Source: Takashimella koratensis (taxonomy: Eukaryota > Basidiomycota > Tremellomycetes > Trichosporonales > Tetragoniomycetaceae). From it: a stretch of DNA of 64,000 bases. The position numbers were made by a program, and so were the translations under genes. Every line of letters starts with the position of its first letter. The first letter of the stretch is position 1. Shown in pieces: positions 55,608 through 64,000 of this stretch. The notes beneath the pieces were generated by a model, which saw only the letters and a list, made by a program, of their open reading frames with translations, searched no databases and was not told the origin of the DNA. The stretch is taken from the NCBI GenBank assembly GCA_003116875.1, contig BCKT01000013.1, positions 372,001-436,000 of the forward strand, in the 5' to 3' direction.

Positions 55608-57644
55608 ATGGGCGCTCTCCTCTCTATCCCTTTCCTCCCGGGCCTGGGAGCCATAGGTGGCTCCTTGTTCTCGGGATGCATGATCTTCATGGGTGAGTCG
55701 CGGCTTCGAATTGGGTCCACGTCGACCCCAGCTTATCGTTTGTCGCCACTAACGTTGGATGTCGGTATCGTGGTTTAGGCGGTACAGCGGCTTCGGCTTT
55801 CTGCAAGTCGTGTAACTGTAACTCGTCCATCGCGACTCGTATTGGCTTCGGCGTGAGTTTGGGCTTCGGGAGACTTGGATGACACCTGCGAGTCGGGAAG
55901 GCTGACGTGTGTCCCAATGCGCAGCTCATCTTCGCCCTTTCGTCGATGCTAGCGTATATAAGTCGTACGGATATGGCTATCAAGCAGCTTGAACGGCTGA
56001 GTTGGGATTGGATCAAGATGGATTGCTCTGGAGGTAAATGCTATGGTCTCCTCGCTGTAAGTCGACCTATCTCTGCCCATCGGATCTGGCCGTTCCATTT
56101 GTCCCGACTGACCCTATTCTATCTCATCTAGGTTCATCGATTCTGCTTTGCGCTCGCTCTGTTCCACTTGCTCCTCTCTGCTCTCCTCGTTGGAGTCCAC
56201 TCAACCAAGACCAAACGCGCCGCTATTCAGAACGGCTGGTGGGGTCCTAAGATCCTCGTCTACGCTCTACTCGCCTTCCTCGCTTTCCTCATCCCTAACG
56301 AATTCTTCATGGGCTACGGGTCATACATTGTCCCCATTGGTGCCTGCGCATTCATCCTCATCGGTCTGGTTCTACTCGTCGACTTTGCCCACACATGGTC
56401 CGAGACCTGCCTGGATAATTGGGAGAGGACAGACTCGAATCTATGGCAATTCATCCTCGTCGGGTCGACGTTTGGCATGTTCGCAGCTGCGATCACGCTC
56501 ACGACACTCTTGTTCGTCTTCTTCGGCGGGTCGGGATGTGGTTTGAACACATTCTTCATCTCGTTCAACCTCGCGCTCACCGTCATTGTTACCGTTCTCG
56601 CCATCTCGCACCCTGTACAGGAGGTCAACCCCAAGTCTGGCCTGACCCAAGCGAGTATGGTCGCGGCTTACTGCACGTACCTCACCGCGTCGGCTGTCGC
56701 CAATCACACCGATGCTGGTCACTGCAACCCGCTTCAGAACGGTGGCGGGACCAAGACAACGACTGTTATTCTCGGCGCACTGTTCACTTTCCTCGCTATC
56801 GCCTACTCGACTAGCCGAGCTGCGACACAGAGCAAGGCGCTCGTGGGGAAGAATGCTCGCAGTGGCGGTGGTGCCATCTCGCTTCCAGATTCAGAGAACA
56901 ACGATGGCGAGGTCAGACTCGTTACCAACCAGCCAAAGTCCCGCCGAGACGAGATGAGGTACCAGGCTATCTTGGCCGCCGTCAACGCTGGTGCGCTACC
57001 GGCCTCCGTTCTGGACGAGCCAGAAGACGACGATGATGAGATTGAGGCCACTATCGGCGAGGAGCGCGATGATGAGCGATCGGGGACAAAGTACAACGTG
57101 AGTGGAGAGTGTGACATCAATCTAGGAGCTGTAGAGCTCTCCTTGGAATCGCGCTGACCGAGAAATTCGCGCAGTACTCGTGGTTCCATATCATATTCGT
57201 CATGGCGGCGATGTACGTTGCCGGCCTCCTCACGGACTGGTACGTATTTATACTACACTTCGGTTCTTTCCCATCATGTCGCCCTCTAGTTTCTGTTACC
57301 TATCTGACCGTTTATCAGGGCTGTCATCTCCACGTCGCCCGTCGCTCATCCCACTGAACCGATCCCCATCACTCCTGGCGCTCTGTTCAGCTCAATGGCT
57401 GAGCCCGATGTTTACATCGGCCGATCAGAGGCAACTATGTGGATGCGAGTGGTCAGCAGCTGGCTATGCTATGCTCTCTACTCTTGGAGCCTGTAAGTTG
57501 CCGTTCCCTTCCTTGGATTATCCCGCCACTCATCTTGTCTCCTTGATTACTCGACCTCTTTACTAACTTTGCTGCTCCACCCTTTTATGCAACGGACACA
57601 GGGTTGCCCCACTCGTCATGCCTGACCGCTTTGGCGATGCATAA
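55608..57644 (+). CDS. TMS1: Serine incorporator (SERINC/TMS1) family membrane protein
   Basis: Polytopic membrane protein of the TDE1/SERINC family (yeast Tms1), reported to aid serine-derived lipid synthesis or scramble lipids. Starts MGALLSIPFLPGLGAIGGSL (55608). Short exons then give GTAASAFCKSCNCNSSIATR (conserved Cys cluster), LIFALSSMLAYISRTDMA, DCSGGKCYGLLAVHRFCFAL, FLIPNEFFMGYG, LVLLVDFAHTWSETCLDNWE (a family hallmark), AYCTYLTASAVANHTDAGHC, an acidic cytosolic loop (EPEDDDDEIEA), SWFHIIFVMAAMYVAGLLTDW and MRVVSSWLCYALYSWSL. It ends VAPLVMPDRFGDA at 57644. About ten membrane segments are expected. Complete with no defect. Confidence 0.93.
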
Positions 57645-57871
57645 GCTCAAGGACTCGTTTTGAGCTAGCGATGCATGGAGTCTGTACGAATTATAGTGGT
57701 CCGTGGTTGATATGATGCATGACTTTGTCCGAGTAGAAATTTGCTTCCGTCGCCATTGTCTTGCCGTGTCACTCACCCTCGGGGCAACGACCATCTCTGA
57801 TCCTCCGCATTCGTACAGTTGACCACAACCCATCCAACGACTCAACTCAACGCCACCTAGCCAGCACCGCC

Positions 57872-58558
57872 ATGTCGTTCCTCCACGTCGTGTTTGTCGG
57901 TCTCGTCGTCGCTGCTATCGCCGCGGCTGTCTGGTTCTTCGCTCCTCGTGGGAAAAACCAAGTGTACGTGTGATCCTTTGGTCGAAGGGCAGTGATTCTG
58001 GCTTCTCCATCCATCCACCGTTGCCCTGTCCATTTCTCTTTTCTGGACTCACTCGCTATTTCTCACCTCTGGTCATGGCTTGGATGCGAAGGACATTATC
58101 AGTATCGAATTCAACGGCTGACATTACCACTTCTGCTTCCTCTCCCGTGACTTGCTCAATCCTTTCCATACACGATCCGAACTCTCCTCTCCAAACCCTC
58201 TTGTCGACTACACAGACTCATCAGGTCGAGCGTCTCGCTCTCCCTCACTTGCATGTACCTCATGTGGGCAGTCACCTACCTTGCTCAATTACATCCCCTG
58301 ATCGGTGAGTCGTGGTCGTTCGCTTCGTTATGCCGCTGGGCTACCGGAGAGCCTGCACTGGATGTCCCCCCCCCCCCCCCCCCTTCTTTCATCCCCAATT
58401 CAACGTGACCTTGACCCGTGGCCCTTGAGAAGAATCCTACCATTCCCCGTCCTCCCCTAGCCCACAGCGTTGTACGCTGACATCTGTACTTATTACCATT
58501 CGCAACTAACTCGTCGCACTCAGCTCCTCGCCGATCCGATATCCGCTCGGAATACTAG
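57872..58558 (+). CDS. VMA9: V-type ATPase membrane subunit e (Vma9)
   Basis: Tiny integral subunit of the V0 sector of the vacuolar proton pump. Three exons fit exactly to 68 residues: 57872-57963, 58225-58304 and 58524-58558. Exon 1 gives MSFLHVVFVGLVVAAIAAAV and WFFAPRGKNQV, exon 2 SSVSLSLTCMYLMWAVTYLA then QLHPLI, and exon 3 APRRSDIRSEY. Two membrane helices, the xAP(R/K)xxNQ loop and the C-terminal QLHPL(I/V)APRRSD(I/L)R motif match yeast and animal subunit e. Both introns (261 and 219 nt) are long for this window, and the second contains an 18-nt C run. Single-frame searches would miss this gene. Confidence 0.93.
58366..58383 (+). repeat. Homopolymer of 18 C within VMA9 intron 2
   Basis: Uninterrupted C run between the donor at 58305 and the acceptor at 58523. 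Its length is also a likely place for sequencing error. Confidence 0.9.
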
Positions 58559-59005
58559 CTCGATACACCTTTGGGCCCGACCTGAACTCCCTCCTCTTCA
58601 CCTCCCCACCTTCCTATCTCACCCCTTCGCCTTGGCTCTCATCGTTAACCTAGACCATCCCGCCTACCCTCGCATCCTAGCAACATTCCCCGGCTCTTCT
58701 CTTTCGCTCGCCTCTCGAATTATCCCTCTCTTTCCTGAAGAAGTGCGGAATGAATTTGTATCTGTACGACCATCGAGCAGTTCTTTACTCAACCTGGGGG
58801 CCCAGCATTCACAGATGGGTCGCACACTACTGACCTACTGACTGTCCATCTCATTTCCAATCTTCTTGTGGACAGAGTCGCTCATCCTACAAACTAAATA
58901 TATACAACAAGCGAGGAAGACACCAGCCCCACTGAATCTACATGTTACTTCTTCCTTCCTCAAACCCACTTCTCACTCTGTCCAACCTTGGTAATCATGA
59001 GCCAT
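58559..59005. other. Convergent 3' region
   Basis: Between VMA9 (+) and the kinase (-). A frame of about 120 codons overlaps it, but it starts inside VMA9 intron 2 and shows no domain. Confidence 0.45.
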
Positions 59006-62000
59006 TCACATGCTCTTTTGCAGCCGCTTTGTCAACTCGTGCACTCTATCCTCGAGGTCACGGTACCCTTCTTCGATCTGTCCATACCACTTCTCCATCC
59101 TCTCCATCTGCTTCTCCCGACTCCCTCCCTTTGCCCTCTCATTAACCCCAAATCCAGAGCTTGCTCCCGTATCCAGCCCCGCGCCTGGTCCAGAACTTGG
59201 AGCGGTGCTCGCAGCGGTGCTCCGAATCCACTCGCTCACAGCCGCCTGCTTCCCACTCTCCGCTCGTTCCTCATGCCTACGGCCGACGGCTCCTCGCGAA
59301 GCTGGTCGTTGCGCGGCAAGGTCGGAATGTCCAACTTGATTGGATACGTGGCCGGTGACATTGATGCTTGCGTCCCTTGATCTTGGAATTGGAGTCGGGG
59401 TTGGTGGTTGCCTAGCGATCATCGATCCCGTTGATGACGATGCCGAGAACGGAGGGTCGCTGAGTCGCCCGCGTTCGTCACCATCGCCAGAAGCCATCCT
59501 CTGTCCGCTGAACAGGGACAACCTCGAACTGGGTCGCGTATATCCTTGCGCATCCTTCATTACCTCACCCAAATCTCCATCGACTATTCGTCCCGGTCCT
59601 TGTCGTTGCTCGTTGCCCGATCCGCTTGTCGAGTCCTGAGGCGAAACCGACTGCTTCCCTGGCATCTGCCTGCTCAACGACGAATTGAGCTTCTTCCTCG
59701 CGCTCGCTTGAACACACGCCACGAGCTGCGCGTACGCCTGGCGTTCCGAGACAGGTCGTGTACGCGGTACGCTTCGTGGTGCTGAACGGGATACTGACCC
59801 AGGACCAAACTGCCCGCCGGGCGTGGGTCGGATCGGTGTGACAAAGGGATACGGCGGCTGACCAGGTCGAGTGGGTGGGGAAGTTGACAGTCCACGAGCG
59901 TGGGCGACAGCGTGGGTGGAGATGGGAGCCAGGGTGGGTGAGGGAGGCTCGTGACCAAAGTAGTCTGAAGGAGGGTCAAGAGACCAACCGACCCATCGGA
60001 CGAGAGTCGGTTCGAGTGCAGCCGCAGTAGCTGCGATTGGGGGTTCTATCGCCGACTTGGATGGTTGCAAAGGCGACATCGTATCCACCGACGTTAACAT
60101 GTCGACGCCGATCGTAGTCGAATTGAAGAAATGATCAAACGTCATCTCGTCGATCCCGCCTAGCATTTGTCCCGATTGAGACTCGGATTCAGATTGGTCG
60201 AACGCGTCGGACAGTGTCTGGAGGTCTATAGTCTGTGGCAGGTCGAATCCAGGGGGAGGCCTAGCTTTGCCTATTGATTCGTTGATGGTGACAATCAGTA
60301 GCTGTTGCATCTCCAGACGATGGACACAGTGACGGACGCACCAAGTGAAAATGCGTCCCAATCAACGTCTCGGAAGAACGAGCAGGCTTGAACCTCGTCC
60401 ACCCCGTTCCTCCCCAATCTCACGTCGGGTGGACTCAACAACCTGATTTCGATAGTCAGCCCATGATCATCAGGGAGTGGCCTTCATGTTATGTCCAGAC
60501 CGCTCCACTTACCCAGATAGAAGACTTCTCAAGCCCTGTGAGCAATCCGGTATACGTACGTCGTATCGCATAATCTTATCGTAGGTTTGTTTAATTGACG
60601 ACGCCCAGAACGGTGCTTTTCCCGTGACCATCTCATACATTGTTGAACCCAACGACCACCAATCGACTTCCTTGCCATATCCGTACTTTGGCTCTCGCGA
60701 TCCGCTCTCCGATCCAGGTCGAACCGTCTTGTCCGGATCCAAATCCTCCTCATTTGCCTGCCCCCGACCTCGAGCGCCGTTACCCGGTTGAACCGCATCG
60801 TAGTGCAGGTTCAGCATGGCGTCTTCTGCGACTCGAAGGATCTCAGGAGCGACATAGTCGGGTGTGCCGGCAGGGAGGACGCAGTGAGCCATAGGTACGC
60901 GGCCAGAGTGAATTGGTGCGGCCGAGCCAAAGTCGGTAAGCTCTAGGCGACCGTTGTTATGTACCAGAAAATTGTGCGGTTTGATATCGCTAGACGGGAG
61001 CGCTATCAGCAGTGGGTTGTAGTATGATCGGGGACCAGTGGAAATGTAACAATTATCACTTACCGATGGGCGAAACCTTGATCGTGTACCCAGGAGACAG
61101 CGAGTACCATCTGAGCCGCCCACCATGCGGCCTCCACCTCATCCATTGACTGCGCCTCGCTCCCTCCTCCACACATTCTGTCCCACAGGCTTCCACACGG
61201 CGCGTACGTGATGACCAGATGAAGCGACTCTGGACTCTGAAATGCTGCTACGAGGCGCGGAGCTGGCGCAGGTGCTGGTTGTATTCGTTGGGGGCTGAGC
61301 CCAAAGCCGGAGACAGGAGCTAAGCTGGAGGTTTTCGTGGAGGCCAGCGTGGATAGTCGATGGATGTGACGTTCAAGCTTCAGGTTCAGTTGCTGTGGAG
61401 GCTATCAGGATTTGCAAACCGGCACGGGATGTCTCTGAGAAACAATGGACAAGGCTCACCTCGCCTGCACGCGTCGCAGTGATCTTGGTGATCGTCTTCA
61501 TCGCGTACACTTTACCATCGAGCTTGCACCGCACTGCGTCGACCTGTGATCAAGGTAAGCCCAACTAAACAAACCTGTTCACCACATGTAATGCCGCCCC
61601 CTCCCCTTACACAAGAAGTGAACAAGGCATACTAGGAGCAGAAGAGGACGTGGGTCCAACAATACTCACATTACCAAACTGTCCTTCACCAATACGGCCC
61701 AGCGTATCGAAATCGGCCACTTTAAGTCGAAGGTTCTCTGCATGTTGAAGCACTGCCAAGACAGTCAGCCGAACCCAGCTTTCGACGTGGCAAGATGAGG
61801 GGGGAGAGTGAATGCTTTTCCTGTCGGTCTCATGCACTCCTCGACATCTCGCGCTCAGAATGCACGATAGGGGTCCTCCAACGTTTCACACCACTCACCA
61901 TCTCGATCAACGCCTTTGCCCTTTCCATTCCCCGCGTTGCTGGCCCAACCGCTCAAAAGCAGCGCGTCCAATTTTCTTCCTCTAAGCTTCTCCTCCTCTT

Positions 62001-62202
62001 CTCTCTTTTGATCACTGTTCTCCTCGCCGCCATCGATACTCGGGAGTCGAGCTCGACCAGACTCAGTCAACCGACTTTGGTCAGTCAGCGAACCACGCGA
62101 CGGACCTGCAACCGTAAAAGCGCTTGAAGGCGGATCGGGGACCTGAGCATCGAGGAGCTGGGAGAGGAGGAGGTGCCGGTGCGGGTATGATGGGGGCGGC
62201 AT
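59006..62202 (-). CDS. AGC-type Ser/Thr protein kinase with long C-terminal extension
   Basis: Protein kinase of about 900 residues. The ATG at 62200-62202 opens MPPPSYPHRHLLLSQLLDAQ, with an acidic/basic N-terminal extension. The kinase domain is rebuilt from several exons: LGRIGEGQFGN-VDAVRCK (Gly loop), VYAMKTITKI (Lys), SLHLVITYAPCGSLWDRM (hinge), FAHRDIKPHNFLV (catalytic HRD), LELTDFGSAAPIHSG (DFG), VLPAGTPDYVAPEIL (activation loop and APE) and VDWWSLGSTMYEMVTGKAPF. About 50 Gly/Asp/Ser-rich residues lie between APE and DWWS. The AGC tail is seen as SFFRDVDWDAFSLGKARPPP. The C-terminal half is disordered and ends in a coiled coil (MERMEKWYGQIEEGYRDLED). GTPDYVAPEIL and the tail point to the NDR/DMPK/ROCK side of the AGC group. 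A finer name is not justified. TATATA lies at about 62335-62341, minus strand. Confidence 0.88.
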
Positions 62203-62384
62203 TGGTGCTCAAGTCGCACGATGAGGAGGAAGGTAAGATGCCCGTATAGATGCGGTTCGAAGCCGGTACAAACAAAGAATCCGAGGTCTTTCGGACCTTG
62301 GGTAGTCGACAAGCCGAGAAGTGCAAAAAACAATTTATATACATTTGTTCCCGCGAAAGAATGTGCCCCAAAACCATTAAGTTT

Positions 62385-62472
62385 GCTCACGTAGTGTAGT
62401 GGTTATCACCCGTGCTTGTGGCAAGATTTGTCTCAAACGCTCGTAACCCCTGTTCGACTCAGGGCGTGAGCA
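62385..62472 (+). tRNA. tRNA-His (anticodon GTG) with a short intron
   Basis: A perfect 7-bp acceptor stem pairs GCTCACG (62385) with CGTGAGC (62465-62471), plus discriminator A. The D-arm region reads TAGTGTAGTGGTTATCAC (A- and B-box-like), the anticodon loop TTGTGGC, and the T-arm CCCTG-TTCGACT-CAGGG. Between anticodon and variable loop are about 16 extra bases (around CAAGATTTGTCTCAAA), at the canonical intron position one base 3' of the anticodon. Anticodon stem pairing CGTGC with GCTCG leaves one T-T mismatch, so the intron border may be off by a base or two. A TTTTTG lies just after. It strongly resembles yeast tRNA-His. Confidence 0.88.
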
Positions 62473-63362
62473 CACATTTTTGTTTTCATGCAGCATGTAT
62501 CCTAGCGCTTTCTTTTTGTCTCTTGCTCTATTCTCCTCAGTCTCCCCTTCTGCGTTCATCTATTCAGCTACTCGGCGCATTCAGGCCGTCGTCGTTCAGT
62601 TCTGGCTGACTGCGAGGGTCATTCGTGGTGCCGCTACAAACTGAAACTTCCCAGTCTCTACGTTTCATGGCCGAATTGTCACTCAAGCTGGCGCGCACAT
62701 GACACAATCCACCACAGGCATAAGGAAGGAAAAGCTAAGAGCTGCACGTCAGGTCAGTGATACACAAATCTACAGCCCAGAACAATCCTCGCAATTTGTA
62801 TGTGTCTGGATTTGGCCAAGTAGCCACCAGCAAATAGGTTCATGACACACCCGAACCTGATTGTGAATTGACTGAGGGAAGAGCTGTCGATGGAATAATC
62901 CCGCTCCCAGGTCAAGAGAGGCATGGCCATGCCAGCCCAGGGTTTAAAGAGGGAGGACTTCCAGTTCATATGGACAGAGAATGCAATCAAGAATCGCGGT
63001 TCGCGGAAGACAGCACGGATACAGGCTGGTATGCAGTGCGGCGAAGGTAGAGCAGTTACACAAAACGATGCTCTGATCCCTTATGGCCGTCTTTGCTGGC
63101 CCCCGCCCCCACCCCCCCGGGGCCGCCAAGCCAAGCAGCCTGCCCCGACGTTTTCTGTCGATTATCATTGGCCCCAGCGATTTGCAGCTAGAATGGATGT
63201 TTATAAATTACCCGGGTGGTTCTCGGTGCTGAAGGGGGATGCCGCCTCTTGCATGTACTGGCGGAACGTTATTATGACGGCGTAATCTCAACCATTCCTA
63301 TTCCTTTCCATCCTTTCACATCTTCACCGTCACCAACCCCATCAACTTTCACTACCGCCGCC
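62473..63362. promoter_or_regulatory. Intergenic, promoter of the right-edge gene
   Basis: About 890 bp without a supported gene. It contains CCCCCGCCCCCACCCCCCCG at 63100-63119 and TTTATAAATT at about 63199-63208, roughly 155 nt before the ATG at 63363, followed by a CT/CA-rich leader. Confidence 0.45.
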
Positions 63363-64000
63363 ATGTCCATCTTGCTCAACGGCCCCGGCCATGACCAACC
63401 TGACAGCGCGACCACCGAGACCCACCGCCCCGACCCCAGCTCGTCCCTCTCCCCTACGCTCCCTGACCTCCCGCACCTACCGCCGCTGACCGCTCCGTCC
63501 CCTCCGCCCTCCCTCATCACTTCCGTCTCGTCCCTTCCTTCCTCCTCACCCGCATCTACCCTCACTCCCTTACACACCAACATCCACCCCGACGGCACCG
63601 ATACCGACTCGCCCCACGGGACCAACGGGGACGGCGGTACCGAAACCCTTGCCTTCACGGACGCGGACGGCGCGGATGACGCCACCCAGGTCAAACCACT
63701 ACAGACGCGCTCGACCGTCCCACCCTCACCCTCACCCTCGCTCAAAGTTCGATTCGGTGACTGCCCTTCGCGCCCACCCGAGCTCCAGCGGCGTAGCTCC
63801 ATCACCCTAGGGGTGCTCGCGCGCAAGAGCCTCCTCAACGGCCAGGCAGCCTCAGAAGGCGCGGGAGGAGGACCGAGTAGCCCCGGCGGTGGATTCTCGG
63901 GCTATGCAAGCGCGTACGGGTATGGAGCTGGAGGGAAGAAGGATGAGATCAAGACGGTATACATGACAGACGCGCAGTGGGCGGAGCACCTCGAAAAAGT
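63363..64000 (+). CDS. 5' part of an unrecognised gene, cut by the window edge
   Basis: Open from ATG 63363 to the end of the window (over 210 codons, no stop, no intron needed). MSILLNGPGHDQPDSATTET is followed by a Pro/Ser/Thr/Asp-rich disordered region. A conserved-looking segment LKVRFGDCPSRPPELQRRSS then SITLGVLARKSLLNG follows, then a Gly-rich stretch and DEIKTVYMTDAQWAEHLEKV at the edge. KVRF fits the RVxF-type docking motif of protein phosphatase 1, which would suggest a PP1 regulatory role, but a four-residue match is weak. The TATA spacing and CT-rich leader support the start. Confidence 0.65.
   Translation, partial: MSILLNGPGHDQPDSATTETHRPDPSSSLSPTLPDLPHLPPLTAPSPPPSLITSVSSLPSSSPASTLTPLHTNIHPDGTDTDSPHGTNGDGGTETLAFTDADGADDATQVKPLQTRSTVPPSPSPSLKVRFGDCPSRPPELQRRSSITLGVLARKSLLNGQAASEGAGGGPSSPGGGFSGYASAYGYGAGGKKDEIKTVYMTDAQWAEHLEK

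Noticed and set aside
57645..57871. SERINC and V-ATPase subunit e as a functional pair
   Set aside because: They are adjacent on one strand 228 bp apart, but fungal gene order gives weak functional evidence, and nothing in the sequence ties the two together.
63272..63838. 188-codon minus-strand frame
   Set aside because: Antisense to the right-edge gene. The plus frame has a better start, a TATA and no stop to the edge.
1..64000. CRISPR arrays, phage genes, insertion sequences, bacterial operons
   Set aside because: Every recognised gene is eukaryotic with spliceosomal introns. No evenly spaced direct repeats or transposase-like frames were found.

Overview
The window is nuclear DNA from a fungus, most likely a basidiomycete yeast of the Tremellomycetes (possibly Trichosporonales; this placement is inference). 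Genes are close together on both strands and are broken by many short GT-AG introns, mostly 45-80 nt, and some exons are tiny. Promoters are pyrimidine-rich, and a GT90/CAP10-type glycosyltransferase of the kind used for cryptococcal capsule and cell-wall glycans is present. No bacterial operon, phage, CRISPR array or intact transposon was seen. All gene models are hand-spliced from the raw sequence, so internal exon borders are approximate unless stated.

Layout. 0.7-9 kb: secreted type-B carboxylesterase/lipase, GT90 glycosyltransferase, CCDC174-like coiled-coil protein. 9-17.4 kb: glycine-rich RRM protein with an unusual intron architecture, the tRNA exportin Los1/XPOT, a small predicted mitochondrial protein. 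18-24.4 kb: AFG1-like mitochondrial ATPase, a broken kinase-like (APH fold) gene, a glutathione S-transferase. 25-31 kb: an orphan protein with a SAP-like N-terminus whose 3' end runs into degenerate repeats, mitochondrial ribosomal protein uL6m, and a BuGZ/ZNF207-type zinc finger protein. 31-36 kb: two tandem paralogous orphan genes that share a short motif, and inositol monophosphatase. 36.9-43.8 kb: TFIID subunit TAF2 fused to three bromodomains. 44-51.4 kb: a short-chain dehydrogenase, the splicing WD40 protein Prp46/PLRG1, a DapA-family aldolase. 51.8-58.6 kb: a single-pass Ser/Thr-rich membrane protein, a second broken relative of the kinase-like gene, a SERINC/TMS1 membrane protein, V-ATPase subunit e (Vma9). 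59-64 kb: an AGC-type protein kinase, an intron-containing tRNA-His, and the 5' part of an unrecognised gene that runs off the right edge.

Most genes are unrelated housekeeping functions (transcription, splicing, tRNA export, mitochondrial maintenance, membrane biology) in divergent or convergent pairs, as is normal for a fungal chromosome. The items most worth a second look are the symmetric, 3n-length exon cassettes and the 793-nt first intron of the RNA-binding protein gene, the tandem orphan pair with a shared motif, the TAF2-bromodomain fusion, the two related kinase-like pseudogenes, and the repeats that straddle the end of the orphan SAP-like gene.
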